Assembly (NCBI GenBank): GCA_910578145.1
Contig: CAJTPJ010000008.1
Coordinates: 6,630 to 70,629, forward strand
Direction of reading: 5' to 3'
Source: an uncultured Christensenella sp.
GTDB lineage: Bacteria > Bacillota > Clostridia > Christensenellales > Borkfalkiaceae
Length of the DNA: 64,000 bases
The position numbers and the translations under genes are program-made. Below the pieces are notes generated by a model. The model was not told the DNA's origin. It searched no databases and saw only the letters and a list, made by a program, of their open reading frames with translations. Positions 25,934 to 35,411 of this stretch are shown piece by piece (the stretch's first letter is position 1; every line of letters begins with the position of its first letter).

Positions 25934-28909
25934 ATGGCTGAAAACAGAAATGAAAATCCTAATCAGCAGGTGCGCCCGCTTAAAAAAGCGGACTTAATTA
26001 TCAGATACGAGAGGGATTTGTCTTTAAAAGCGGAGGACATTCTTAAACAAGTCAAAACGGCGGGTGAAAACGTTAACGCCGCCGACGCGAAAATTCAGTC
26101 CGTAATAGACAAGCTCGGCATAGATAACACAGACGTCCATCAGGAAATCCAGCGCGTTCTTATTCAGGGCGAAGCTCTTAACGACAGCGTAAAGGAAGAA
26201 TGCAAATCGCTGAAAAACGAGATGAAATACCTCGCAATGCAAAACGAGAGCATTTTCACCTCGGTTTCCGAAAAAGTTAAAGAGCTTGAAAATTTAGTTG
26301 AAGAAGTAAAGTCGAAAGTAGGCGAACCTACCCAAACGCCCGAAGAAGAACCCGAGGAAGAAGTTGCGGAAGAACCCGTTGAAGAAAAGGTTGAACCCGC
26401 GGCGGAAACCGTTCCCGTTCAGGCGGAAATAGACTACGACTTGCTTGCGGATAAAATTGCAGAGCGTATGCCCCAGCCCAATTACACGGTTGCTCCCGTC
26501 GAGGCTACGGGCGTAGAACCTTTGGATTACGACCTGCTTGTAGATAAACTCGTAGCGAGAATGCCCGCGCAGGAAGTGGTTACGGTAGCCGCTCCCGCAC
26601 AGACGGTTGCGGAAATAGACTACGACTTGCTTGCCGAAAAGGTTGCGGCGCTTATCCCCGCGCAGGAAGCTGCGCCCGTTGCGCCCGTTCAGGCGGAACT
26701 CGATTACGACTTACTCGCACAAAAAATTGCAAACCTTATGCCCGACAGGGAGGTTGCCGTAGCCGCGGCGGTTCCCGTTCAGGTAGAGCCGCAAATGGAT
26801 TACGATTTGCTTGCGGAAAAGGTTGCTTCGCATATTCCCGTAAATAACGCTCCCGTAGAGGTGGTTGCGGCTCCCGCCGAGTTCGATATCGACGCTCTTG
26901 CGGATAAAGTCGTTTCCCGCTTCCCCATACAGGAAAGCGTTTCCCCCGATTACATTGCTTCGCGCGTTGCCGAACAGCTTGTAATTCCTCAGGCGCAGGG
27001 CGAGCCCGATTATGAAACCATAGCTGAAAAAGTTGCGGAAAGAATAGTCGTTCCCCAGGCTAACGCAGAAGTCGATAACGACTACATTGCGGAAAAGGTG
27101 CTTGAAAGAATTAATTCCGCAACCGAAACGGGCAATATCGACTGCGAGTACATCGCGGACAGAATTGCCAGCCAGATAGTAATACCCGAACCCCGCGAAC
27201 AGGCGTTCGACTACGAATACTTAGCTCACAGGGTTTCCGAACAGATAGTAATACCCGAACCCCGCAACAATTACGCGGCGTTTGCTTCCGCTCCCGCAGT
27301 TAGAGCGGAAATCGACGAGGACGAGCTTGCGGACGCAATCGCGCTTAAAGTCGGCTCGCTTAAACCCGACGACTTTGAAATTCTTGTCGACGACGAGGGT
27401 TGCAATTCAATTTCCAAAGTTATTATCGACAAGCTCGATTACGAACTTATCGCAAATACCGTTGCGGATAAACTCCGCGATACGCTGATAGAACTCGAAA
27501 CCGACGAACCCGACTACGAAGAGATGGCAACGCGCATAAGCGAAAACATCACCGTTGCGGGCGTTAACGAGGACGCTATCGCAGATAAAGCGGCGGCAGT
27601 GCTTTCCAACTACCTGCCCGAGTTCGATACCGACGAAATTGCGGATAAGGTAGCCGTTCAGGTTATCAGCGCAATGCCCACGGTTGACCACGACGCGCTT
27701 ACGCAGTCCATTACCGAAAGGCTTATCGAGTCGCAACAAAACGCCGATTACGACGTGGTGCTTGACGAAGAGGGCGTTGATCGCGTTTCCGACAGCGTTT
27801 CCGAAAAGGTTTACGGCGTTGCGGACGAAAGGTTTACGGCAATCGACAACGAGATAGCGGAAATTAAGGAAATGCTTGAAAAGGGCGTTGTTACCGTGCG
27901 TGACGGCGAGCTTGCAAGCACTGCGGTTTACGATTCGTACGTAACCGAAGAAACGCTTGTAACCGTTTCCGACCTTATTGAAAATTACGAAGAAGAGCCC
28001 GAGGAAGAAATTTCCGAAGAGCCCGAGGAAGAGATAGTTGAAGAAGAGATAAACGAAGAACCCGCCGAAGAGCCTTACGAAGAGGTTATCGAGGAGGAGC
28101 TCGTTGAAGAAACTTACGAGGAAGAAATTCCCGAAGAAGAGGTAATTGAAGAAGAGGAACCCGAAGCTCAGCCCGAAGAAGAGGTTGCAGAGGAAGAACC
28201 CGTTGAGGAAATTACCGAAGAAGCAGTAGAAGAACAGCCGGTAGAAGAAACCGAAGAAGTTATTGAAGAAACCGTTGAAGAAGTTGCGGAAGAGCCTGTT
28301 GAAGAACAGTCCGCCGAGGTTGCCGAAGTTGTTGAAACGGAGGAAGCCGAGGAAAACGAAGACGGTAACGACGACGGCGACGAGGGAGAGGACGGCGACG
28401 AAGAAGGCGGAGAAGGCGGCGTAGACTTTGCGAATATGATGCGTTTCAACCGCAGCTTTATTGCAAGAATTATACAAAGCTCCGACGACCAAAAGAGATA
28501 TTACGGCGAAGTTAAAAACGCGCTGTTAAGTTACAGAAAAGTGAACTCTAACGTTGCGTGGGGCGCCGAGCGTTTCCACAAAGGCAGGGAAACTATCGCC
28601 CGCTTGAAAATCCGCGGTAAGACGTTGGTGCTGTACCTTGCGCTTGACCCCGCTACTCACGAGTATTCGGTTTACCATCATAAAGACGTTTCCAGCAACA
28701 AGTCGTTGCACGGCACGCCTATGATGGTAAAGGTAAAAAGTCCCCTCGGCGTAAAGAAAGCCGTAAGACTTATCGACGAAATGCTTGAAGCGCGCGACGG
28801 CGTAAAACGCCCCGTACCTCAGCGTGATTACGCGGCTATGTACCCTTACGAGAGTATGGACGAATTGATTGAAGACGGACTTGTAAAGGACGTAAGAAAA
28901 GACAAATAA
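25934..28909 (+). CDS. Large acidic repeat protein with conserved C-terminal domain
   Basis: 991 residues, no named family. Residues 1-130 are helical. Residues about 160-640 hold roughly 17 repeats of 20-35 residues built on a DYDLLAEKVAxxxP theme (examples: DYDLLADKIAERMP, DYETIAEKVAERIV). Residues 690-830 are dominated by Glu, Val and Pro. A glycine-aspartate stretch leads to a basic C-terminal domain of about 150 residues with ARLKIRGKTLVLYLALDP and YHHKDVS. No signal peptide, so probably a cytosolic scaffold. ATG 25934 with GAGGTGG just before it is preferred over an upstream in-frame ATG at 25922. Confidence 0.8.
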   Translation: MAENRNENPNQQVRPLKKADLIIRYERDLSLKAEDILKQVKTAGENVNAADAKIQSVIDKLGIDNTDVHQEIQRVLIQGEALNDSVKEECKSLKNEMKYLAMQNESIFTSVSEKVKELENLVEEVKSKVGEPTQTPEEEPEEEVAEEPVEEKVEPAAETVPVQAEIDYDLLADKIAERMPQPNYTVAPVEATGVEPLDYDLLVDKLVARMPAQEVVTVAAPAQTVAEIDYDLLAEKVAALIPAQEAAPVAPVQAELDYDLLAQKIANLMPDREVAVAAAVPVQVEPQMDYDLLAEKVASHIPVNNAPVEVVAAPAEFDIDALADKVVSRFPIQESVSPDYIASRVAEQLVIPQAQGEPDYETIAEKVAERIVVPQANAEVDNDYIAEKVLERINSATETGNIDCEYIADRIASQIVIPEPREQAFDYEYLAHRVSEQIVIPEPRNNYAAFASAPAVRAEIDEDELADAIALKVGSLKPDDFEILVDDEGCNSISKVIIDKLDYELIANTVADKLRDTLIELETDEPDYEEMATRISENITVAGVNEDAIADKAAAVLSNYLPEFDTDEIADKVAVQVISAMPTVDHDALTQSITERLIESQQNADYDVVLDEEGVDRVSDSVSEKVYGVADERFTAIDNEIAEIKEMLEKGVVTVRDGELASTAVYDSYVTEETLVTVSDLIENYEEEPEEEISEEPEEEIVEEEINEEPAEEPYEEVIEEELVEETYEEEIPEEEVIEEEEPEAQPEEEVAEEEPVEEITEEAVEEQPVEETEEVIEETVEEVAEEPVEEQSAEVAEVVETEEAEENEDGNDDGDEGEDGDEEGGEGGVDFANMMRFNRSFIARIIQSSDDQKRYYGEVKNALLSYRKVNSNVAWGAERFHKGRETIARLKIRGKTLVLYLALDPATHEYSVYHHKDVSSNKSLHGTPMMVKVKSPLGVKKAVRLIDEMLEARDGVKRPVPQRDYAAMYPYESMDELIEDGLVKDVRKDK
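26428..27750 (+). repeat. About 17 degenerate protein repeats inside the acidic scaffold gene
   Basis: Units begin with (I/L/P)DYDLLA-type segments followed by (D/E)K(V/I)Axx(I/M)P. Early units are 30-35 residues apart with Ala/Pro/Val spacers. Later ones are shorter (about 20-23) and carry VIPEP or VVPQA. Coding periodicity is seen at protein level; nucleotide repeats are imperfect. Confidence 0.75.
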
Positions 28910-28923
28910 AAAAATTGATGCGC

Positions 28924-28950
28924 GGGGGTTGATTCTGTCAACCCCCCTTT
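28924..28950 (+). terminator. Hairpin between the repeat protein and RNase J
   Basis: GGGGGTTGA pairs with TCAACCCCC around a 5-base loop, with a short T run. It may be a partial terminator; no promoter for the RNase J gene is obvious downstream. Confidence 0.65.
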
Positions 28951-28975
28951 CAATAGTAATAATAAACGGAGTTAT

Positions 28976-30871
28976 ATGAATCAGGAAAACAACAAACCCA
29001 CGGCGGTTTTGCCAAAGCGCAGAAGAAACGGCGCGCAAAAACCCGCCGCAACCCACGAAAGCGAAGTTAGCGGAAAAAAGCGCGGGCAACCCGCCCGCTT
29101 CGGGCGACCCAAAAATAATAAACAGCCTACGCAGTCCGCCCCGCGCGAAAATAAAAAGCGCGTAAAGCCGGCGGAAAAACCTGCAAAGCCTGCAACCGAA
29201 AAGCAAATTAAGGGCAAGCGCGGCGGCAAGCCCGTTAAAATAATATTCCTTGGCGGCGTTGGCGAAATAGGTAAAAATATGACCGCTATAGAGTGCGGCG
29301 ACGATATCATAATAATAGACGCGGGCGCGATATTTCCCACCGAGGAAACGCCCGGTTTCGACCTTATCGTACCCGACATAACCTATCTTTTGGATAACGC
29401 TAAAAAAATCCGCGGGCTTATTTTAACGCACGGACACGAGGACCACATCGGCGGCGTGCCCTATCTTTTAAAGGAGCTTAAAGTGCCCGTAATCGGCACT
29501 AAACTCACGCTCGCGCTCGTTGACAACAAACTGCGCGAGCACCGTTTAAATTCCGTAAAAGAAATTACGGTAACGCCGGGGCAGACTATACAGCTTGGCT
29601 GTTTCAAAGTACGGGCAATAAACGTCAACCATTCCATTGCGGGCTCGCTGGCGTTTGCAATTAACACGCCGCAGGGCGTGATTTTCCACAGCGGCGACTA
29701 TAAAATAGACTTAACCCCCGTAGCGGGCGACCCCATCGATTTAAAAACCATATGCGATATAGGCTCGGCGGGCGTGCTGCTGTATATGGGCGAAAGCACT
29801 AATATCGAGCGCGCGGGTTTTACTATGAGCGAAACCACCGTGGGTACCACGCTTGACAGGCTTTTTAACGAAAACACCAAGCGGCGAATAATAATCGCCA
29901 CGTTCGCTTCCAACGTTCACCGCCTGCAACAGATAATAGACCTTGCCGTGAAATACCGCCGCAAAGTTGCGCTGTCGGGCAGAAGTATGTTAAACGTAGT
30001 TGAAGCCGCCGAAAAGATAGGCGAAATAAATATTCCCGACGACGTTTTGATAGACGTTTCCAAAATAAAAAATATGCGCGACAGCGAAATTTTAGTCGTT
30101 TCCACGGGTAGTCAGGGCGAGCCTATGAGCGCGTTAACGCGTATGGCTAACGGAGATAATCCTTCGGTTACCGTGGGCTCTAACGATACCGTTATAATTT
30201 CGGCTTCTCCCATTCCCGGCAACGAAAAGCTGGTTTATCGCGTTATTAATAACCTTTACAAAAAGGGCGCGGAAGTCGTTTATGAAAGCCTTGAACACGT
30301 TCACGTTTCCGGTCACGCGTGCAGGGAAGAGCATAAAATTATGCATAACCTGTTAAAGCCCACTTATTTTATTCCCGTGCACGGCGAGTACAGACACCTT
30401 AAAAAACACGCGCAACTTGCGTGTGAATTGGGCGTGCCGGAAAGCAGAATGATTATCCCCGACATTGGCGATTTAATAGAAATTTCCGCAAAGGGTATGA
30501 AAAAGGCTGCAAGCGTGCCCTCGGGTTCGCGTCTTATCGACGGCGAGGGGATAGAGGACGAAAAGGCGAGCACGGTTATAGAGGACAGGCGTCAGCTGTC
30601 CGAAGAAGGGCTTTTCATAGTTTCGCTTGCAGTTTCAGGCGGGGAAGTAGTGGGCGAGCCCGCTATCAATTCGCGTGGGTTCGTGTTTGATTTCCACCGC
30701 GACTACAACAAGGAAATGCGCGAAGTTATCGCCCGCGCTATCGACGGCGTGGATATTGCCCGTGCCGGCACCGACGAGCTTAAACGCGCTGTAAAGCGTT
30801 CGCTGCGCAACTATCTTTTAAAGAAAACCAAGCAGTCGCCTATGGTTGTGCCCGTGGTGGTAGAGCTTTAA
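28976..30871 (+). CDS. rnjA: Ribonuclease J
   Basis: 631 residues. RNase J is a 5'-3' exonuclease and endonuclease central to mRNA decay and rRNA maturation in Bacillota. The metallo-beta-lactamase core has HGHEDHIGG near residue 145, SGDY near 240 and the beta-CASP motifs with HVSGHA near 440, followed by the C-terminal dimerisation domain. Residues 1-80 are an extra, very basic (Lys/Arg/Pro/Asn) and probably disordered extension ahead of the core (VKIIFLGGVGEIGKNM), likely for RNA or partner binding. Confidence 0.95.
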   Translation: MNQENNKPTAVLPKRRRNGAQKPAATHESEVSGKKRGQPARFGRPKNNKQPTQSAPRENKKRVKPAEKPAKPATEKQIKGKRGGKPVKIIFLGGVGEIGKNMTAIECGDDIIIIDAGAIFPTEETPGFDLIVPDITYLLDNAKKIRGLILTHGHEDHIGGVPYLLKELKVPVIGTKLTLALVDNKLREHRLNSVKEITVTPGQTIQLGCFKVRAINVNHSIAGSLAFAINTPQGVIFHSGDYKIDLTPVAGDPIDLKTICDIGSAGVLLYMGESTNIERAGFTMSETTVGTTLDRLFNENTKRRIIIATFASNVHRLQQIIDLAVKYRRKVALSGRSMLNVVEAAEKIGEINIPDDVLIDVSKIKNMRDSEILVVSTGSQGEPMSALTRMANGDNPSVTVGSNDTVIISASPIPGNEKLVYRVINNLYKKGAEVVYESLEHVHVSGHACREEHKIMHNLLKPTYFIPVHGEYRHLKKHAQLACELGVPESRMIIPDIGDLIEISAKGMKKAASVPSGSRLIDGEGIEDEKASTVIEDRRQLSEEGLFIVSLAVSGGEVVGEPAINSRGFVFDFHRDYNKEMREVIARAIDGVDIARAGTDELKRAVKRSLRNYLLKKTKQSPMVVPVVVEL

Positions 30872-30875
30872 ACTT

Positions 30876-31541
30876 ATGGAAAATTTTACCTACGCCCATA
30901 ACGATACGAGTAACGGCGAAAGAAATACGGTAACGGCGCAGTTTAACAAGCCGCGTTTAAGCCCGAAAATTAAAGCCGTGCGCGGCGAGGCGTTTAAAGC
31001 GGAAATACCCGTTTCAAACGACGAAACGCTAAATTTTTTAATAACGCTCGTCTGCGCGCTTAAACCTTTAAACGTGCTTGAACTTGGCACGGCGGTGGGC
31101 GCGTCGGGCGCGGTTATGCTTGAAAACTGCCCGTCTGCGCATTTGACCACCATTGAACGCGACGAAAATTTTTATAACGCCGCGCGCGAAAATTTTGCGG
31201 CGTTGGGGCTTTGTAACCGCGTAACTTTAATATGCGGCGACGCAGGCAAAGAGATAGAAAAACTTGACGGCGGGTTTGATTTTATATTTTTGGACTGTGC
31301 AAAGGCGCAGTATATCAAATATCTTCCCCGCCTAAAAAGTTTGCTTAAAAAGGGCGGCGTGCTCGTCGCCGACGACGTATTGTTGTACGGCTACGTAACG
31401 GGCGAGGCGGAAACCCCCAAAAAGCGCAAAATGCTGGTACAGCATATTAAAGAATATATCAACGCGGTTACAACAGACGAGGCGCTTGCAACAACCGTGC
31501 TTAACGTTGGCAACGGCGTTGCGCTAAGCGTTAAATTATAA
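30876..31541 (+). CDS. trmR: tRNA 5-hydroxyuridine methyltransferase TrmR
   Basis: 221 residues. A class I SAM-dependent O-methyltransferase of the YrrM type: LELGTAVGASGAVML is the SAM site, FDFIFLDCAKAQY carries the metal-binding Asp and catalytic Lys, and VLVADDVLLYGYV is the acceptor region. In Bacillus TrmR methylates ho5U34 of tRNA to mo5U34. The adjoining U32-family gene supplies the hydroxylation step, which supports this over a caffeoyl-CoA-type role. It begins 4 bases after the rnjA stop, with no clear ribosome binding site. Confidence 0.85.
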   Translation: MENFTYAHNDTSNGERNTVTAQFNKPRLSPKIKAVRGEAFKAEIPVSNDETLNFLITLVCALKPLNVLELGTAVGASGAVMLENCPSAHLTTIERDENFYNAARENFAALGLCNRVTLICGDAGKEIEKLDGGFDFIFLDCAKAQYIKYLPRLKSLLKKGGVLVADDVLLYGYVTGEAETPKKRKMLVQHIKEYINAVTTDEALATTVLNVGNGVALSVKL

Positions 31542-31543
31542 TT

Positions 31544-32737
31544 ATGGATTTGGAACTTTTAGCGCCTGCGGGCAATTTTTCAAAACTTAAAACGGCGTTT
31601 TATTTTGGAGCGGACGCGGCTTATATAGGCGGCAAAGATTTTTCTTTGCGTTCGTTTGCCGATAATTTCACCCGCGACGAGCTTAAAAAAGCGGTGGAAT
31701 ACGCGCACGCGCTGGGTAAAAAAGTTTACGTTACGGCAAATATTTTTGCAAAAAACGCGGATATGGCTTTGCTTGAAGATTACTTTTCTTATTTAAGCGG
31801 AATAGGCGCGGACGCGGCTATAATATCAGATAGCGGCGTATTTTACGCGGCAAGAAAAGCCGCGCCCAACCTTGCCGTACACGTTTCCACGCAAGCCAAC
31901 TTAACCAATAAATACGCAGTAAAATTTTGGAGCGAGCAGGGCGCTTCGCGCGCTATTCTCGCCCGCGAGCTGTCGCTTGCGGAAATAGCGGAAATAGCCG
32001 ATTTCGTGCCTGAAATAGAGCTTGAGGCGTTTGTGCACGGCGCTATGTGCATTTCATATTCGGGCAGATGTCTGTTGTCAAACTACCTTTCGGGGCGGGA
32101 GAGCAACCGTGGCGAATGCGTTCAGGCTTGCCGCTGGAACTATCAAATACGCAAAAAAGACGCGCTTTCGGATAGCGGTTGGCTGGATTTGGAGGAGGAC
32201 GGGCGCGGCGCGTACGTTTTAAACTCCAAGGATTTGAATATGAGCGCGCACCTAAACGAAATGCGCGCGGCGGGCGTAACCTCCTTTAAAATAGAGGGCA
32301 GAATGAAGTCCGAATATTATCTGGCAACGGTTATCAACGCGTACCGCCGCTGTATTGACGGCGGGTTTTCGGAAGTGGTCGCGCGCGAACTGCTTACCGC
32401 CGCCCACCGCGATTACACAACGGCTTACGCGCTTGGCGTCAACGACGGCACGGTAAATTATACCGACAGTCAGGCAAAGGGCGATTGCGACTATATAGGC
32501 AACGTAATTTCTTGCTGCGGCGGGTTTGCCGTGGTGGAAATGCGCGGCAGGTTTAAAATAGGAGATACTTTGGAAGTGCTTTCGCCTAACGATAATTTCG
32601 GCAACAGTTTTAAGGTAACGCAGGCTTACACGGGTGCGGGAGAAAGCGTGGACGATTGTAAACTCGTACAGGAAAATTATAAAATCGCCTGCCCGTACGC
32701 GCTGAGCGGCGGCGATATTTTGAGAAGAAGAAAATGA
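31544..32737 (+). CDS. trhP: U32 family tRNA hydroxylation protein TrhP
   Basis: 397 residues. It belongs to peptidase family U32, whose YegQ/TrhP members make 5-hydroxyuridine at tRNA position 34 rather than cleave peptides. Seen: the start ELLAPAGNFSKLKTAFYFGADA, the family block around EAFVHGAMCISYSGRC near residue 170, and nearby ECVQAC cysteines that could hold an iron-sulfur cluster. It is placed 2 bases after trmR. Bacillus has two trhP genes; only one is present here. Confidence 0.85.
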   Translation: MDLELLAPAGNFSKLKTAFYFGADAAYIGGKDFSLRSFADNFTRDELKKAVEYAHALGKKVYVTANIFAKNADMALLEDYFSYLSGIGADAAIISDSGVFYAARKAAPNLAVHVSTQANLTNKYAVKFWSEQGASRAILARELSLAEIAEIADFVPEIELEAFVHGAMCISYSGRCLLSNYLSGRESNRGECVQACRWNYQIRKKDALSDSGWLDLEEDGRGAYVLNSKDLNMSAHLNEMRAAGVTSFKIEGRMKSEYYLATVINAYRRCIDGGFSEVVARELLTAAHRDYTTAYALGVNDGTVNYTDSQAKGDCDYIGNVISCCGGFAVVEMRGRFKIGDTLEVLSPNDNFGNSFKVTQAYTGAGESVDDCKLVQENYKIACPYALSGGDILRRRK

Positions 32738-33954
32738 ATTACGCGGTAAAAAATATTTACGGCAAAACTACGAGCAAAAAAGTTAACGTAACCGTGCCCG
32801 GTTCAAAAAGCGTAACCGCGCGCGCGCTGTTGCTTGCGGCGATAGCAAGCGGCGAAAGCACCCTTTACGGCGTACAGTACGGCGACGATTGCGCAGCGTT
32901 TTTAAATTGCCTTAAAGGGCTGGGCGTTAAAACTTCGGTTTGCGGCACAACGGTAAAAATATGGGGTTGCGGCGGCAAGTTAAGCGTTAACGGCGGTAAA
33001 ATAAACGTGGGCAGCGCGGGCACGGCGGCGCGGTTTTTGCCCGCGTTTCTTGCTTTCCAAGAGGGCGAGTTTACTCTTGAAAGTTCAGAGCAAATGAAAA
33101 AACGCCCCCTCGAGCCGCTTATAAAAACGCTTGAAGATATGGGCGCAAAGTTCACTTTTCACGAACTTCCGTACCGTTACCCGTTTACCGTTAAGGGCAC
33201 GGCAAGCCCTAAAACTTCTTTAAAAGTGGATATAGGCAAAAGCAGCCAATTTTTGTCAGCGCTTTTAATTTCCGCGGTATGCGCGGGCGCGCCTGTAACC
33301 GTTGCAGTGGACGGCGCGCACGGGCTTGACTACGTTAATATGACCGTGGAAATGATTAAGGCGTTCGGCACGGAAGTTTGCACGGACGGCGGCGCGTATA
33401 CAGTTAGCGGCGGCTATACTGCGCGCGACTATAAAATAGAGCCGGATATTTCGGCGGCGTGCTATTTTTACGCTATAAATAAAATTCTCGGCTGTGAAAT
33501 AAACGTGGATGGTATACCCGAAAACAGTTTGCAGGGCGATATCAAGTTTATCCGCTTATTAAAAAATTTTAACGGCGGAAAAATAGATATGGGCGGGTTT
33601 TCTGACCAGACTTTAACGCTTGCGGCAATAGCGCCGTACCTTGACAAACCTACCGAAATAGTAAACGTAGCGCATATCCGCGGGCAGGAATGCGACAGGA
33701 TAGCGGCGATAACGTATAACCTTACGGCAATGGGCGTAAAGTGCGAAGAGCGCGCCGACGGCGTTAAAATTTATCCGTCGCAGCCCAAGCCCGCTAAAAT
33801 TAATACTTTCGGCGACCACCGCGTGGCAATGAGCTTTGCCGTTACGGGATTGCGCGCCGACGGCATAGTTATAGAAAACTCCGAAGTATGCTCTAAAACT
33901 TTTGCCGATTTTTTCAACGTTTTAAATTTGCTTTGCGATAAACTTACGGGCTGA
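32734..33954 (+). CDS. aroA: 3-phosphoshikimate 1-carboxyvinyltransferase (EPSP synthase)
   Basis: 406 residues. It transfers enolpyruvate from PEP to shikimate-3-phosphate in aromatic amino acid synthesis. Seen: PGSKSVTARALLLAA with the PEP-binding Lys, GSAGTAARFLPAFLA, MKKRPLEPL and the C-terminal DHRVAMSFAV. The first nucleotide of its ATG lies in the trhP stop context (ATGA overlap), so it is in the same translation unit. Confidence 0.94.
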   Translation: MNYAVKNIYGKTTSKKVNVTVPGSKSVTARALLLAAIASGESTLYGVQYGDDCAAFLNCLKGLGVKTSVCGTTVKIWGCGGKLSVNGGKINVGSAGTAARFLPAFLAFQEGEFTLESSEQMKKRPLEPLIKTLEDMGAKFTFHELPYRYPFTVKGTASPKTSLKVDIGKSSQFLSALLISAVCAGAPVTVAVDGAHGLDYVNMTVEMIKAFGTEVCTDGGAYTVSGGYTARDYKIEPDISAACYFYAINKILGCEINVDGIPENSLQGDIKFIRLLKNFNGGKIDMGGFSDQTLTLAAIAPYLDKPTEIVNVAHIRGQECDRIAAITYNLTAMGVKCEERADGVKIYPSQPKPAKINTFGDHRVAMSFAVTGLRADGIVIENSEVCSKTFADFFNVLNLLCDKLTG

Positions 33955-33995
33955 CCGCCTGTAACGTTATACAAAGCGTTTTCATACGCGTACAT

Positions 33996-35297
33996 ATGGA
34001 AAGGATAGTAATACATTCCGATTTAAATAATTTTTACGCTTCGGTAGAAAAAAAGTTGCGCCCCGAACTTGCGGGCAAGCCCGTTGCGGTTTGCGGCAAC
34101 AAGGAAGAGCGGCACGGCATAGTGCTTGCAAAAAGCGAAGAAGCCAAAAAAGCGGGCGTAAAAACAGGCGACACCATTTGGCAGGCGCAAAAAAAATGCC
34201 GCGATATAGTAATAGTGCCTACAAATTTTCCGCTTTATATGGAGTATTCGCGCAAGGTAAAAGCAATTTACGCGCGGTACACCGACCTTATAGAAAGCTA
34301 CGGCATTGACGAGTGTTGGCTGGATTTAACCCGTTCCACACGCGTTTTTCCCGAATTTGCGGAAAAATACGTAATTTCTGGCGGGGAAAAGCATTTTAGC
34401 GACGAATATCTTAAATTTATGGGCGACGTTATACGCAACGCCGTTAAATCGGAGCTGGGCATAACCGTTTCGTGCGGGGTTTCTTTCAACAAAGTGTTTG
34501 CCAAACTCGGTTCCGACCTTAAAAAGCCGGACGGCACTACGGTAATTTCTTACCTTAACGGCAAATCCGTAGTAAACGGTTTGCCCGTTGAAGATTTGCT
34601 TTTCGTGGGTAAAGCCACGGGCGGCAAACTTCACGCAATGGGCTATAACACAATAGGACAGCTTGCCGCCGCTGACGACGGGGTTATTATTAAAACTTTC
34701 GGCAAAGTAGGCGAAACGCTGTTGAAATACGCTCGCGGTTTGGACGAAGACGAGGTAAAGCATATGGACGAAAAGCGGGAGTACAAGTCTATCGGCAATT
34801 CCTGCACCTATGCCGAGGATATAACTAACCCGTCGCGGATAGAGCGTATGTTGTACGTGCTTGCGGAAAGCGTTGCTGCGCGCTTGCGCGAAACCGACCA
34901 AGGGCTTGCGGATACCGTGCATCTTTGGGTGAGGTTTGCCGATTTAAGCGATATCGCCGTACAAAAAAAAGTGCGGCATACCGCGTTGTGCGGCGAAATA
35001 GCCCGCCACGCGTTTGCGCTTTTTCAGGATTGCGTAAACGCTCCGTTTGCCGTGCGCGCGCTCGGCGTAACCGTTTCAGGCTTTGACAACGGCTCGTCGC
35101 AAATTACTTTCGATGAAAGCGCGGGAAATTATAAAAAGCTGGAAGCGGTGGAAAGGTGTGTGGACGGAATAAGGAAAAAGCACGGCTACGACAAACTGCA
35201 GCGCGGCATAGTTTCCGAAGAGCCGTCGCAAATGAAAAACGATATTAAAAATTCGCATTTGATTAAACCCGCTAATTTTGAAGATAGAGAAAAATAA
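33996..35297 (+). CDS. dinB: Y-family DNA polymerase IV
   Basis: 433 residues. It is an error-prone translesion polymerase. Seen: the catalytic start IVIHSDLNNFYASVEKKL, the steric-gate region, GIDECWLDLT near residue 104 carrying the second Asp-Glu pair, VSCGVSFNKVFAKLGSDLKKPDG, and the helix-hairpin-helix and little-finger domains after residue 220. Full length. No ribosome binding site is clear before ATG 33996. Expression is therefore expected to be weak; no LexA-type box was recognised. Confidence 0.93.
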   Translation: MERIVIHSDLNNFYASVEKKLRPELAGKPVAVCGNKEERHGIVLAKSEEAKKAGVKTGDTIWQAQKKCRDIVIVPTNFPLYMEYSRKVKAIYARYTDLIESYGIDECWLDLTRSTRVFPEFAEKYVISGGEKHFSDEYLKFMGDVIRNAVKSELGITVSCGVSFNKVFAKLGSDLKKPDGTTVISYLNGKSVVNGLPVEDLLFVGKATGGKLHAMGYNTIGQLAAADDGVIIKTFGKVGETLLKYARGLDEDEVKHMDEKREYKSIGNSCTYAEDITNPSRIERMLYVLAESVAARLRETDQGLADTVHLWVRFADLSDIAVQKKVRHTALCGEIARHAFALFQDCVNAPFAVRALGVTVSGFDNGSSQITFDESAGNYKKLEAVERCVDGIRKKHGYDKLQRGIVSEEPSQMKNDIKNSHLIKPANFEDREK

Positions 35298-35351
35298 CGA
35301 GCGGTAAAGTTGACGATAAGAAAGACTGATAATTTACGCAAGTCAATTAAT

Positions 35352-35381
35352 TTGACAATTACCGCGCATAAATTATATAAT
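35352..35381 (+). promoter_or_regulatory. Promoter of glnN
   Basis: TTGACA (35352-35357), an 18-base spacer and TATAAT (35376-35381). The leader of about 24 bases carries AGGAGA before the start. Confidence 0.85.
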
Positions 35382-35411
35382 TGCAATGTAATAAAATTCA
35401 GGAGAAAGAAT

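Noticed and set aside
28000..28420. Repetitive GAAGAA-type DNA that could suggest a CRISPR or satellite array
   Set aside because: The period is irregular and every unit is an in-frame Glu/Pro/Val codon string within the scaffold gene.
27407..28492. Long open frame on the minus strand opposite the acidic repeat gene
   Set aside because: It is rich in Phe, Asn and Leu only because it is the complement of Glu-rich codons (GAA, GAG). It has no ribosome binding site and the plus-strand protein has clear repeats.
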